DNA of 62,410 bases from Xanthomonas arboricola (GCF_003353015.1 NZ_QREM01000009.1:570717-633126), one strand, 5' to 3'; shown: positions 43,502 through 52,405, numbered from the stretch's first letter. Notes: generated from the sequence alone by a model not told the origin. Made by a program: numbers and translations.

Positions 43502-44752
43502 ATGAAACTTTCTCCCACCCTGCTTGGCTCCGCCCTGCTCCTGGCGCTGGCCGCACCCGCCGCGCACGCCGAAATCGCCATCGACGTGATCGGCGGCTCG
43601 GAGATGTCACTGGAAGGCCTGGTCCAGGCCGACGGCAACTGGTTCCACAACGATGTGCAGGACCTCAATGGCCCGATCGGTGCCAATGGCGACAATTCCG
43701 AATTCAGCATCCGCCGTGCCGAGCTGGTGCTCAAGGGCAAGGGCCCGGGCAATATTGAATGGGTGGCCGGTTACGACCCCAGCGTGCTGAAGGAGGTCAC
43801 CATCCGCGGCACCACCATCCGCAGCACCGGGCGTTTCCTCGACAACAACATCAAGTACAAGTTCGCCGGCAACGCCAACAACTACCTGCAGATCGGCCAG
43901 TTCAAGCAGCCCAACAGCCTGGAAGAACTGTCCAGCACCAAGAACAACGACTTCGTCTCCAAGGCCGCGGTGACCAATACCTACGGCATCTCGCGCCGGC
44001 TGGGCGTGGCCTGGGGCATGGGCGACAACGACTGGAGCCTCACCGCCAGCGCGTTTGGTCGCGAACTGACCCGCAACCAGGCCCATGGCAGCGGCTACGG
44101 CGCACGCGGCACCTGGGCGCCGATCAACGAGAGCGGCAATGTGCTGCACGTCGGCCTGAGCTACCTGGGTTACGACACCGACGACGACACCCTGCGCCTG
44201 CGCGCGCGTCCGGACGCCGACCTGACCACCATCCGCCTGATCGACAGCGGCGCCATCACCAACGTGGACAGCGTGGGGGTGGCCGGAGCCGAGGCGATGT
44301 GGATCACCGGCCCGTTCAAGCTGCAGAGCGAGTACTTCCAGGAAACCGCCAAGCGCATCGGCAGCAACGCCAGCGACTACAAGAGTGACGGCTGGTACGT
44401 GAGCGGGGTCTGGAACATCACCGGCGAGACCTGGGGCTACAAGGCCGGCGTGCCGACCACCCCGCTACCGAATGCGCCGGCCTCGGGCATGTGGCAGCTG
44501 GCGGTGCGCTACGACACCCTGGACCTCAACGACGGACACCTGGTCTCCAACGGCAGCACACCGTTCGTGGACGGTGTGCTGGGCGGCAAGATGGATGTGT
44601 GGACGGTCGGCGCCAACTGGTACTGGCGCTCCAACTTCAAGTTCGCACTCGACTACGCCAAGGTGGAAAGCACCCGTTACAACAGCGCCACCCGTGGCCT
44701 GGTCGACGACAACCCGTCGATCATCGAGGCACGTGCGCAGTTCTATTGGTAA
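43502..44752 (+). CDS. oprP: Phosphate-selective porin, OprO/OprP family
   Basis: An outer-membrane trimeric beta-barrel that lets phosphate or polyphosphate into the periplasm. It is 416 residues long with a signal peptide (MKLSPTLLGSALLLALAAPAAHA, cut near 23). It shows the OprP family features FSIRRAELVLKGKGPGNIEW, KFAGNANNYLQIGQFKQPNSLEEL, SSTKNNDFVSKAA and a C-terminal strand ending in an aromatic residue (ARAQFYW), the barrel-assembly signal. The start has AAGG at good spacing. It is the first gene of the phosphate block; pstS1 follows 221 bp downstream under its own PHO boxes. Confidence 0.93.
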   Translation: MKLSPTLLGSALLLALAAPAAHAEIAIDVIGGSEMSLEGLVQADGNWFHNDVQDLNGPIGANGDNSEFSIRRAELVLKGKGPGNIEWVAGYDPSVLKEVTIRGTTIRSTGRFLDNNIKYKFAGNANNYLQIGQFKQPNSLEELSSTKNNDFVSKAAVTNTYGISRRLGVAWGMGDNDWSLTASAFGRELTRNQAHGSGYGARGTWAPINESGNVLHVGLSYLGYDTDDDTLRLRARPDADLTTIRLIDSGAITNVDSVGVAGAEAMWITGPFKLQSEYFQETAKRIGSNASDYKSDGWYVSGVWNITGETWGYKAGVPTTPLPNAPASGMWQLAVRYDTLDLNDGHLVSNGSTPFVDGVLGGKMDVWTVGANWYWRSNFKFALDYAKVESTRYNSATRGLVDDNPSIIEARAQFYW

Positions 44753-44864
44753 GTGCGCGCCGGACCCGGCCACCGCGGTGCGCTGGTTACATGCGGCTCT
44801 CCATTAACAAGCGTGCGCGCGGCAGCGGCGACCACCCTGCCCGCCTGCCGCAATGCGCACCGGC

Positions 44865-44937
44865 GCAATGCCGTCATTGCGCTGTCATGTCCTCGACACC
44901 GCATGGTCATGCCGTTGCTCTGCAATGGCGCCATTGC
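44865..44937. promoter_or_regulatory. Two identical-arm dyads GCAATG-N4-CATTGC around the pstS1 PHO array
   Basis: Two 16-bp dyads with the same arms: 44865-44880 (spacer CCGT) and 44922-44937 (spacer GCGC), 57 bp apart centre to centre. A lone GCAATG also occurs at 44850-44855. The first overlaps the first two PhoB half-sites and the second overlaps the likely -10 (TGCAAT, about 44921). This layout is what a dimeric transcription factor would bind; the factor is not identified. Confidence 0.55.
44871..44910 (+). promoter_or_regulatory. PHO box array upstream of pstS1
   Basis: Four PhoB-type half-sites at exact 11-bp steps: CCGTCAT (44871), CTGTCAT (44882), TCGACAC (44893) and TGGTCAT (44904). 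The second is a perfect match to the consensus half-site. The array ends 63 bp before the GTG start of pstS1, so a PhoB-activated promoter is well supported. Confidence 0.8.
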
Positions 44938-44973
44938 GGGACGTCCTCATCCCTTCGCTACAGGAGCTGTTCC

Positions 44974-45993
44974 GTGATCCACTCTCTGAAGACCCGTCTG
45001 GCCGTCGGCGTGCTCACCGCCGCGCTGGCCTTGTGCGCCCAGGCCGCCGATGTCACCGGCGCCGGTGCCTCGTTCATCTATCCGGTGATGTCCAGGTGGT
45101 CGGCCGACTACAACGCGGCCACCAGGAAGCAGGTCAACTATCAATCGATCGGTTCGGGCGGCGGCATTGCCCAGATCAAGGCGGCCAGCGTGGACTTCGG
45201 CTCGTCCGATGCCCCGCTCAAGCCGGAAGAACTGGCCGCTGCCGGCCTGGCGCAGTTCCCGTCGGTGATCGGCGGCGTGGTGCCGGTGGTCAACGTGCCC
45301 GGCGTGGCGGCAGGCGCGCTGAAACTGGACGGCAAGACCCTGGGCGACATCTTCCTGGGCAAGGTCAGCAACTGGAATGACCCGGCGATCGCCGCGCTCA
45401 ACCCGGGCGTGAAGCTGCCCGAGGGCAAGATCACCGTGGTGCATCGCTCCGACGGTTCGGGCACCAGCTTCAACTTCACCAACTACCTGTCCAAGGTCAA
45501 TCCGGACTGGAAAGGCAAGGTCGGCGAAGGCACCGCGGTGCAGTGGCCGACCGGCATCGGCGGCAAGGGCAACGAAGGCGTGGCCGCATACGTGAAGCAG
45601 ATCAAGGGCGGCATCGGCTACGTCGAGCTGTCGTATGCGCTGCAGAACAAGATGGCCTACACCGCGCTGAAGAACGCCGCCGGCAAGTTCGTGCAGCCGT
45701 CCGACGAGACCTTTGCCGCCGCTGCCAACAGCGCCGACTGGGGCACGGCCAAGGACTTCTACCTGGTGATGACCAATGCCGCCGGCGATAACGCCTGGCC
45801 GATCACCGCCACCAACTTCATCCTGGTGCAGAAGAAGCCGAAGAACCCGGCCGGCCTCAAGAACACGCTGGAGTTCTTCCGCTGGGTCTACAGCAAGGGC
45901 GATGCGCAGGCCAAGCAGCTGGACTACGTGCCGCTGCCGGACAGCCTGGTGTCGCAGATCGAAGCCTACTGGGCCAGGAACCTGCCCAACTAA
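44974..45993 (+). CDS. pstS: Phosphate-binding periplasmic protein PstS, copy 1 (soluble)
   Basis: High-affinity phosphate-binding protein of the Pst ABC importer. It has 339 residues including a cleavable signal (LAVGVLTAALALCAQA, cut before ADVTGAG) and no lipobox, so it should be soluble in the periplasm. Phosphate-site features are TGAGASFIYP, YQSIGSGGGIAQI, DFGSSDAPL and VVHRSDGSGTSFNF. The start is a GTG at 44974 with AGGAG 8 nt upstream; an ATG-started longer frame lacks a signal. It is followed by a strong terminator, then by a second pstS gene that is about 70% similar by eye. Confidence 0.95.
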   Translation: MIHSLKTRLAVGVLTAALALCAQAADVTGAGASFIYPVMSRWSADYNAATRKQVNYQSIGSGGGIAQIKAASVDFGSSDAPLKPEELAAAGLAQFPSVIGGVVPVVNVPGVAAGALKLDGKTLGDIFLGKVSNWNDPAIAALNPGVKLPEGKITVVHRSDGSGTSFNFTNYLSKVNPDWKGKVGEGTAVQWPTGIGGKGNEGVAAYVKQIKGGIGYVELSYALQNKMAYTALKNAAGKFVQPSDETFAAAANSADWGTAKDFYLVMTNAAGDNAWPITATNFILVQKKPKNPAGLKNTLEFFRWVYSKGDAQAKQLDYVPLPDSLVSQIEAYWARNLPN

Positions 45994-46047
45994 CGCCAGC
46001 CACAGCAACAGGAACGACGCCGTCTCTCTCCCCGGCGTCGGCACCGG

Positions 46048-46077
46048 GACGCGGCCCCACGGGGTCGCGTCTTTTTT
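46048..46077 (+). terminator. Rho-independent terminator between the pstS genes
   Basis: An 11-bp GC-rich stem (GACGCGGCCCC with GGGGTCGCGTC, one G-T wobble) and a 2-nt loop is followed by six T residues (46072-46077). It lies 55 bp past the pstS1 stop and just before the pstS2 PHO box, so the two genes are separate transcription units. Confidence 0.9.
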
Positions 46078-46099
46078 GTGATGGCTTCTCCAAAAGGCG

Positions 46100-46128
46100 C
46101 TGTCATGCACGTGTAACAAAAACATCAT
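46100..46128 (+). promoter_or_regulatory. PHO box upstream of pstS2
   Basis: Three PhoB half-sites at 11-bp steps: CTGTCAT (46100), GTGTAAC (46111) and ACATCAT (46122). They are separated by 4-bp spacers GCAC and AAAA. The first is a perfect consensus half. The site ends 51 bp before the pstS2 start, downstream of the terminator, so it should drive pstS2 and probably pstCAB. Confidence 0.75.
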
Positions 46129-46179
46129 TTCATAGCGTGGTCTGCCGGGTCCCCCGGCCAATCCAGCCCCGGAGCTTCC

Positions 46180-47271
46180 ATGAAACTGCAGTCGGCCAGC
46201 CTGACCGCCCTGTCTCTCACCATCGCCCTCGCCCTGGCCGCCTGCTCGCCCGGCAAGGATGCGCAGTCCGGCGATACCGCCAAGGGTGCGCCCAGCGCGG
46301 GCGCCACCGCCGGTGACAGCAAGAGCGCCGAGATCTCCGGCGCCGGTGCATCCTTCATCTATCCGCTGGTCTCCAAGTGGTCGGCCGACTACAACGCCGC
46401 CACCGGCAACAAGGTGAACTACCAGTCGATCGGCTCCGGCGGCGGCATCGCGCAGATCAAGGCCGGCACGGTGGACTTCGGTTCGACCGACAAGCCGCTG
46501 GACAGCGCCGAGCTGCAGCAGGCCGGCCTGGGCCAGTTCCCTTCGGCGATCGGCGGCGTGGTGCCGGTGGTGAACCTGGAAGGCATCGCACCGGGCAAGC
46601 TGCGCCTGACCGGCGCGCTGCTGGGCGACATCTTCCTGGGCAAGGTCACGCTGTGGAACGATGCGGCGATCGTCGCAGCCAATCCGGGCGTGAGCCTGCC
46701 GGCCACCAAGATCAACCTGGTGCACCGCTCCGATGGCTCGGGCACCACCTTCAACTTCTCCAACTACCTGTCCAAGGTCAGCCCGGAGTGGAAGAGCAAG
46801 GTCGGCGAAGGCACCTCGGTGCAGTGGCCCGGTGGCGTCGGCGGCAAGGGCAATGAAGGCGTTGCCTCGTACGTGCAGCAGATCAAGGGCTCGATCGGCT
46901 ATGTCGAACTGGCCTACGCCCTGCAGAACAAGATGCCCTACGCCTCGCTGCAGAATGCCGCCGGCCAGTGGGTGGAGCCGAATGCGGAAAGCTTCGCCGC
47001 CGCTGCCGCCAGCGCCGACTGGGCCAACGCCAAGGATTTCAACCTGGTAATCACCAACGCACCCGGCGAGAAGGCCTGGCCGATCACCGCGACCAACTTC
47101 ATGCTGATGCACAAGCAGCCCAAGGATGCGGCGCGCAGCAAGGCGACGCTGGACTTCTTCAAGTGGGCGCTGGACAACGGCCAGGCCCAGGCCAGCGAAC
47201 TGCATTACGTGCCGCTGCCGCCGGAGCTGGTGCAGCAGATCCAGGCCTACTGGGCCAGCGAGTTCAAGTGA
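46180..47271 (+). CDS. pstS: Phosphate-binding protein PstS, copy 2 (lipoprotein)
   Basis: A second PstS of 363 residues. Unlike copy 1 it has a lipoprotein signal (LTIALALAAC, cysteine at residue 23). A Gly/Ser/Ala/Asp-rich linker (about 24-50) follows, then a PstS domain nearly parallel to copy 1 (SGAGASFIYPLVSKW, YQSIGSGGGIAQI, VHRSDGSGTTFNFSNYLS). It should be tethered to the inner or outer membrane face in the periplasm. The ATG at 46180 has GGAG upstream. pstC starts 112 bp downstream, so this copy heads the pst transporter operon. Confidence 0.95.
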   Translation: MKLQSASLTALSLTIALALAACSPGKDAQSGDTAKGAPSAGATAGDSKSAEISGAGASFIYPLVSKWSADYNAATGNKVNYQSIGSGGGIAQIKAGTVDFGSTDKPLDSAELQQAGLGQFPSAIGGVVPVVNLEGIAPGKLRLTGALLGDIFLGKVTLWNDAAIVAANPGVSLPATKINLVHRSDGSGTTFNFSNYLSKVSPEWKSKVGEGTSVQWPGGVGGKGNEGVASYVQQIKGSIGYVELAYALQNKMPYASLQNAAGQWVEPNAESFAAAAASADWANAKDFNLVITNAPGEKAWPITATNFMLMHKQPKDAARSKATLDFFKWALDNGQAQASELHYVPLPPELVQQIQAYWASEFK

Positions 47272-47383
47272 TGCCCTGCACCCGCTGTCGTGGCGGGATG
47301 CGCTGCGGTGAGGTGCCTGCGGGCGCCTCGCCGTTCCTGCTGTCTCACGCTCCCGCGATTGCGCGGGTGACGAGTCCAATCGA

Positions 47384-48358
47384 ATGAATGCCACCGCCAT
47401 TCCCGAAGCGATGACCGCCCCGCGCGGCCGCGACCTGCGCGATGCGCGTGCCGATCGCCTGTTCAAGCTTGCGCTGGCCGCCACGGTCGTTTTCGTCCTG
47501 TTGGCGCTCGGCAGCGCCGCGCTGTCGATGCTGTGGGGCGGACGCCATGCCTTGCAGATGCAGGGCCTGAGCTTTTTCTATTCCGCCGACTGGAATCCGG
47601 TGGAAAACAAATACGGTGCGCTGGCGCCGATCTACGGCACCTTGGTCACCGCGTTGATCGCGATGGTGATCGCGGTGCCGGTGAGTTTCGGCATCGCGTT
47701 CTTCCTCACCGAGGTGGCGCCGCGCTGGTTGCGTGGCCCGGTCGGCACCGCGATCGAACTGCTGGCCGGCATCCCGTCGATCATCTACGGCATGTGGGGC
47801 CTGTTCGTGCTGGTGCCGGTGATGACCGAGCACGTGACGCCCTGGCTCAACGATCACCTGGGCACGCTGCCCTTGATCGGCCCGTTGTTCCAGGGCCCGC
47901 CGCTGGGGATCGGCCTGCTGACCGCAGGCTTCGTGCTGGCGATCATGGTGATTCCGTTCATCTCCTCGGTGATGCGCGAAGTGTTCCTGACCGTGCCGAC
48001 GCGGCTGAAGGAGTCGGCCTACGCGCTGGGGTCGACCAAGTGGGAAGTCAGCTGGGACATCGTGCTGCCCTACACCCGCTCCGCGGTGATCGGCGGTGTA
48101 TTCCTGGGCCTGGGCCGTGCGCTGGGCGAGACCATGGCGGTGGCGTTCGTGGTGGGCAACACGGTGCGGCTGTCGCCGTCGCTGCTGGAGCCCGGCACCA
48201 CCATCGCCGCGTTGATCGCCAATGACTTCGGCGAGGCCACCGAAACCTATCGTTCGGCATTGCTGCTGCTGGGCTTCGTGCTGTTCATCGTGACCTTCAT
48301 CGTGCTGGCGATCGCGCGTTTCATGCTGATGCAGCTGTCGCGTCGGGAGGGCAACTGA
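47384..48358 (+). CDS. pstC: Phosphate ABC transporter permease PstC
   Basis: One of two inner-membrane permeases of the phosphate importer, 324 residues. Six helices follow a 25-residue cytosolic N-terminus; the EAA coupling loop is RLKESAYALGSTKWEVSWDIVLPYTRSAVIGG. PstC-specific sequence includes ELLAGIPSIIYGMWGLFVLVP. The gap from pstS2 contains a small GC hairpin (CCCGCG-loop-CGCGGG at 47352-47367) that may lower permease expression relative to the binding protein. The stop overlaps the pstA start (TGATG). Confidence 0.96.
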   Translation: MNATAIPEAMTAPRGRDLRDARADRLFKLALAATVVFVLLALGSAALSMLWGGRHALQMQGLSFFYSADWNPVENKYGALAPIYGTLVTALIAMVIAVPVSFGIAFFLTEVAPRWLRGPVGTAIELLAGIPSIIYGMWGLFVLVPVMTEHVTPWLNDHLGTLPLIGPLFQGPPLGIGLLTAGFVLAIMVIPFISSVMREVFLTVPTRLKESAYALGSTKWEVSWDIVLPYTRSAVIGGVFLGLGRALGETMAVAFVVGNTVRLSPSLLEPGTTIAALIANDFGEATETYRSALLLLGFVLFIVTFIVLAIARFMLMQLSRREGN

Positions 48359-49221
48359 TGTCCTCGGTCTCGCAATCGCTGTACAACCGCCGCCGCGTGA
48401 CCAACGCGATCGCCCTGTTGCTGTCGTGCGTCACCGCGCTGTTCGGCCTGTTCTTCCTGGCCTGGATCCTGTGGACCTTGCTGTCCAAGGGCGTGCCGGG
48501 CATCGACGTCAACCTGTTTACCAAGATGACACCGCCGCCGATGCAGGAAGGCGGCCTGCTCAACGCCTTCTTCGGCAGTGCGGTGATGTGCGGCCTGGCA
48601 CTGGCGATCGGCACGCCACTGGGCATTGCCGCCGGTACCTGGCTGGCCGAGTACGGCAATGCACGCAAGGCCGGGCTGGTGGTGCGTTTCGTCAACGACA
48701 TCCTGTTGTCGGCACCGTCGATCGTGCTGGGCCTGTTCGTCTACACGCTGTACGTGATGCAGACCGGCGGGCGCTTCTCCGCGTTTGCCGGCGCGCTGTC
48801 GCTGGCCTTCATCGTGCTGCCGGTGGTGGTGCGCACCACCGACGAAATGCTGCGCCTGGTGCCGGCGCAGATGCGCGAAGCGGCGCTGTCGCTGGGCATT
48901 CCGCAGTGGAAGGTGACCGTGCAGGTGCTGTATCGCGCCGCCTCGGCCGGCATCCTCACCGGCATCCTGCTCGCCCTGGCCCGCATCAGCGGCGAAACCG
49001 CGCCGTTGCTGTTCACCGCCTTCGGCAACCAGTACTGGAACAGCAATGTGTTCCAGCCGATGGCCAGCGTGCCGGTGATCATGAATCAGTTCGCCGGCAG
49101 CCCCTACGAGACCTGGCAGACCCTGGCCTGGTCCGGCGCGCTGGTGCTGACCGTGTTCGTGCTGCTGGTGAGCCTGGGCGCGCGTGCCCTGCTATTGCGC
49201 AACAAGATCTCCAATGACTGA
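48358..49221 (+). CDS. pstA: Phosphate ABC transporter permease PstA
   Basis: Partner permease of PstC, 287 residues with six helices. Typical features are [18 protein letters not shown] and the EAA loop [31 protein letters not shown], then [20 protein letters not shown], which is PstA-specific. Its ATG shares bases with the pstC stop, so translation is coupled. pstB starts 22 bp after its stop. Confidence 0.96.
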   Translation: MSSVSQSLYNRRRVTNAIALLLSCVTALFGLFFLAWILWTLLSKGVPGIDVNLFTKMTPPPMQEGGLLNAFFGSAVMCGLALAIGTPLGIAAGTWLAEYGNARKAGLVVRFVNDILLSAPSIVLGLFVYTLYVMQTGGRFSAFAGALSLAFIVLPVVVRTTDEMLRLVPAQMREAALSLGIPQWKVTVQVLYRAASAGILTGILLALARISGETAPLLFTAFGNQYWNSNVFQPMASVPVIMNQFAGSPYETWQTLAWSGALVLTVFVLLVSLGARALLLRNKISND

Positions 49222-49243
49222 CCTCTCCCTCCGGACACCCGAC

Positions 49244-50074
49244 ATGAACGATCTCCAAAACGCCAAGCCGATGCATCGCATCGCCGTTCCGGCCGCCAAG
49301 GGGGCACCGATCGCACAGGCGCCGGTGAAGGTGGCCGCACGCAACCTGGATTTCTATTACGACAAGTACCACGCGCTCAAGGGCATCAACATCGAGATTC
49401 CGGAAAAGCGCGTCACCGCGCTGATCGGGCCGTCCGGCTGCGGCAAGTCGACCCTGCTGCGCATCTTCAACCGCATCTATGCGCTGTATCCGAAGATGGA
49501 GGCGCGTGGCGAAGTGTTGCTGGACAACGAAAACATCCTGTCGCCGAAGTACCCGATGAACCGGCTGCGCAGCAAGGTCGGCATGGTGTTCCAGAAGCCG
49601 GTGCCGTTTCCGATGACGATCTTCGAAAACGTCGCCTACGGCATCCGTCACCACGAAAAACTGTCCAAGGCCGACATGCACAACCGTGTCGAGCAGGCGC
49701 TGCGCCAGGGCGCGCTGTGGGACGAGGTCAAGGACAAGCTGGGGCAAAGCGCGCTGGGCCTGTCCGGCGGCCAGCAGCAGCGGCTGTGCATTGCACGCGC
49801 GGTGGCGCTACGGCCGGACGTGTTGCTGCTGGACGAACCGACCTCGGCGCTGGATCCGATTTCCACCAGCCGCATCGAGCAACTGGTGGAAGAGCTCAAG
49901 CGCGAGTACACCATCGTGATCGTGACCCACAACATGCAGCAGGCCGCGCGCGTGTCCGACTACACCGCCTTCATGTATCTGGGCGACCTGATCGAACACG
50001 ACCGCACCGAAGCGATTTTCTCCCAGCCGTCCAAGCAGCAGACCGAGGACTACATCACCGGTCGTTTCGGTTGA
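49244..50074 (+). CDS. pstB: Phosphate ABC transporter ATP-binding protein PstB
   Basis: ATPase that powers PstCA, about 276 residues. Walker A is GPSGCGKST (62-70), the signature is [17 protein letters not shown], Walker B is [16 protein letters not shown] and the switch histidine is in [14 protein letters not shown] chose the ATG at 49244 ([10 protein letters not shown]); an ATG at 49214 overlapping the pstA stop by 8 bp is possible. Neither has a strong ribosome-binding site. A 32-residue leader precedes the core, as in other Xanthomonas PstB proteins. Confidence 0.95.
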   Translation: MNDLQNAKPMHRIAVPAAKGAPIAQAPVKVAARNLDFYYDKYHALKGINIEIPEKRVTALIGPSGCGKSTLLRIFNRIYALYPKMEARGEVLLDNENILSPKYPMNRLRSKVGMVFQKPVPFPMTIFENVAYGIRHHEKLSKADMHNRVEQALRQGALWDEVKDKLGQSALGLSGGQQQRLCIARAVALRPDVLLLDEPTSALDPISTSRIEQLVEELKREYTIVIVTHNMQQAARVSDYTAFMYLGDLIEHDRTEAIFSQPSKQQTEDYITGRFG

Positions 50075-50203
50075 TGTAGGGCGGGCGACGCATCCCGCAT
50101 TGACGCCGCTTCGCCGCACCCTTGCCCGGCACGACATCCCCCTCACCTGCGATGTCGCCAAGGTGAAGGCGGACACCCACCACCGCCACGAATCGAGACC
50201 ACG

Positions 50204-50914
50204 ATGAACCAGCACCTCAACGACCATATCGTCAAAAGCTACGACGAGGAGCAGCACCGTCTTGTCGCCGAGATCGTGCGCATGGGCGACACGGCGGTGG
50301 CGCAGCTGGAAGCCGCACTGGATGTGGTGGAACGTCGCGACGACAACGCCGCCCATCGCATCGTGGTCAACGACGAGGCGATCGATGCGCTGGAGCATGC
50401 GATCAGCCACGACGTGATGCGGCTGGCGTTGCGTGGCCCGATGGCGCGCGACCTGCGCGAGATCCTGGCCGGCCTGCGCATTCCAGCCGATATCGAACGC
50501 ATCGGCGATTACGCAGCCAATGTCGCCAAGCGCTCGATCGCGCTCAATTCCGCACCGCCGCTGCCGCAGACGGTGGGCCTGCGTGCACTTGGCCAGATGG
50601 CCGCCGATGCCGTGCGCGAGGCGGTGCAGGCATACCGCAACAAGGATGCCGATGCGGCCATCCGCGTACGCGACGAAGATGCACGCCTGGATGCGCAGTA
50701 CACCGCGCTGTTCCGCGAGTTGCTGACCTACATGATGGAAGACCCGCGCAACATCACTCCCTGCACGCACCTGCTGTTCATGGCCAAGAACCTGGAACGC
50801 ATCGGCGACCACGCCACCAACATCGCCGAGAACGTGTGGTTCCTGGTCCATGGCGAGCAGCCGCTGCCGCCGCGCCTGAAGCGCGACGACACCAGCACCA
50901 CCGGCGTCATCTGA
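50204..50914 (+). CDS. phoU: Phosphate regulon regulator PhoU
   Basis: A 236-residue all-helical protein with two PhoU repeats that links PstSCAB activity to the PhoR sensor kinase and prevents runaway phosphate uptake. The metal-binding E-x3-D motif regions are seen in each half (VNDEAIDALEHAI, LRIPADIERIGDYAANVA in the first; MAKNLERIGDHATNIAENV in the second). It starts 129 bp after pstB on the same strand and is expected to be in the same transcript. phoB and phoR are not in the window. Confidence 0.95.
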   Translation: MNQHLNDHIVKSYDEEQHRLVAEIVRMGDTAVAQLEAALDVVERRDDNAAHRIVVNDEAIDALEHAISHDVMRLALRGPMARDLREILAGLRIPADIERIGDYAANVAKRSIALNSAPPLPQTVGLRALGQMAADAVREAVQAYRNKDADAAIRVRDEDARLDAQYTALFRELLTYMMEDPRNITPCTHLLFMAKNLERIGDHATNIAENVWFLVHGEQPLPPRLKRDDTSTTGVI

Positions 50915-51045
50915 TCCGGACACCCGCCTGCGACATCTGCCGGCACGCCGCGAACCAACGCAAAAGCCTTTGATCATTGCGTATTCAGCAAATCGCGACC
51001 AGGCTGCAGTCGCACAGGCTGTTCCTGTCACGCAGGAGTACGCAG

Positions 51046-51444
51046 ATGAAACGCATCACCGGATTCCTCATGCTTGTGTCGCTGCTGACCTCCACTGCAG
51101 CATTCGCAGCGCCGCAACAGCATGACGCGCGCGATCACCGCGCGCAGCACCACGACGCGCGTGGTCCGGACCGTGGCGACGAGCATCGCGACGACAGGCA
51201 CGAGGACAGGCGTGACCACCGCCCTGGCGCGCACGACGACGACCACCGCAACGATCGTGGTGGCCCGCCCTATCGGCGCGGCGAACGTCTGGCACCGGAC
51301 CATCGCGGCACGCGCGTGGCCGACTACCGCAAGCATCATTTGCATGCGCCGCAGCGCGGGCACGAGTGGCGCCGCGTGGACAACACCTACGTGCTGATTG
51401 CGGTGGCCACCGGCCTGATCGCAAGCGTGGTTGCCGCCCGCTGA
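51046..51444 (+). CDS. RcnB-like periplasmic protein
   Basis: A 132-residue exported protein. The signal peptide (MKRITGFLMLVSLLTSTAAFA) precedes a His/Asp/Arg-rich low-complexity region (about 22-85), which is suited to metal binding. A C-terminal RcnB-type motif follows: DYRKHHLHAPQRGHEWRRVD, then TYVLIAVATGLIASVV. In E. coli, RcnB is a periplasmic protein that affects nickel and cobalt homeostasis. Here no RcnA exporter is adjacent, so the metal role is only by family. The ATG has AGGAG upstream and a strong terminator follows. Confidence 0.85.
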   Translation: MKRITGFLMLVSLLTSTAAFAAPQQHDARDHRAQHHDARGPDRGDEHRDDRHEDRRDHRPGAHDDDHRNDRGGPPYRRGERLAPDHRGTRVADYRKHHLHAPQRGHEWRRVDNTYVLIAVATGLIASVVAAR

Positions 51445-51474
51445 GGCCAGCGGCTGAAACGCAGGCTGATCGGG

Positions 51475-51506
51475 CCCGATCCGTGGCAACACGGGTCGGG
51501 CTTTTG
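51475..51506 (+). terminator. Terminator downstream of the RcnB-like gene
   Basis: An 11-bp stem (CCCGATCCGTG with CACGGGTCGGG, one wobble) with GCAA loop is followed by CTTTTG and more T. It lies about 30 bp past the stop. Confidence 0.88.
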
Positions 51507-51590
51507 TTTGCCCGGTCGCCGGTCCGGACCCGCGGGCACGCCGCCAGCGGCCACGATCGGGCCGGGCATGCGACCTGCTAGGCTATGCCG

Positions 51591-52226
51591 ATGAACGCAC
51601 CGGTCGACCTGCCACCTGCCCCCTCCTTCCTGCCCATGTCGCGGCGCTTTCGCGGCTACCTGCCCGTGGTGGTGGATGTGGAGACGGGAGGATTCGACTG
51701 GAACAGGCACGCCTTGCTGGAAATCGCCTGCGTGCCGATCGAGATGGATGCCGACGGGCGGTTCTTCCCCGGCGAGACCGCCAGCGCGCATCTGGTGCCG
51801 GCGCCGGGGCTGGAGATCGACCCGAAGTCGCTGGAGATCACCGGCATCGTGCTCGACCATCCGTTCCGTTTCGCCAAGCAGGAAAAAGACGCGCTGGACC
51901 ACGTGTTCGCACCGGTGCGCGCGGCAGTGAAGAAGTACGGCTGCCAGCGCGCGATCCTGGTCGGGCACAACGCGCATTTCGATCTGAATTTCCTCAACGC
52001 CGCGGTTGCGCGCGTGGGCCACAAACGCAATCCATTCCATCCGTTCAGCGTGTTCGACACCGTGACCCTGGCCGGGGTGGCGTACGGGCAGACCGTACTG
52101 GCGCGCGCGGCACAAGCCGCAGGGCTTGAGTGGAACGCCGCCGATGCGCACAGCGCGGTCTACGACACCGAACAGACCGCGCGGCTGTTCTGCACGATTG
52201 CCAATGCGTGGCCGGGGCCTGGTTGA
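51591..52226 (+). CDS. rnt: Ribonuclease T
   Basis: A DEDDh 3'-to-5' exonuclease that trims the 3' ends of tRNAs and other stable RNAs. It has 211 residues; the catalytic acids are in VVVDVETGG (D29, E31), [14 protein letters not shown] and the histidine-aspartate pair [11 protein letters not shown]. The ATG at 51591 is preferred to one 6 bp upstream because it matches the usual MNxPVD start. It is monocistronic, flanked by the terminator of the RcnB-like gene and by GGGNATC tracts downstream. Confidence 0.94.
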   Translation: MNAPVDLPPAPSFLPMSRRFRGYLPVVVDVETGGFDWNRHALLEIACVPIEMDADGRFFPGETASAHLVPAPGLEIDPKSLEITGIVLDHPFRFAKQEKDALDHVFAPVRAAVKKYGCQRAILVGHNAHFDLNFLNAAVARVGHKRNPFHPFSVFDTVTLAGVAYGQTVLARAAQAAGLEWNAADAHSAVYDTEQTARLFCTIANAWPGPG

Positions 52227-52229
52227 GCC

Positions 52230-52400
52230 GGGGATTGGGGATTGGGCATTGGGGATTCGTAACGGCCAGTGGCCTATCGCGTCCCTGCTCCCGAGTCGTT
52301 AGGCGCCGCACGCACTGGGGCCGCCAGCCGCTGGGGTCTCAAGCAGGCCAGCGCCCTGCCTTTGCCAATCCCAAATCTCAAATCCCGACTCCCCAATCCC
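52230..52400. repeat. Inverted pair of GGGNATC-type tracts after rnt
   Basis: A G-rich arm on the plus strand (G-runs at 52230-52233, 52237-52240, 52244-52246, 52251-52254, exact 7-bp steps) faces a C-rich arm (C-runs 52370-52372, 52384-52386, 52391-52394, 52398-52400). They fill the convergent spacer between rnt and the GGDEF gene. The second arm has one interrupted unit. Confidence 0.7.
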
Positions 52401-52405
52401 AGCAC

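Noticed and set aside
44947-47484. An 845-codon minus-strand open frame across both pstS genes
   Set aside because: Its internal repeat only reflects the similarity of the two pstS genes read backwards; it also crosses promoters and a terminator.
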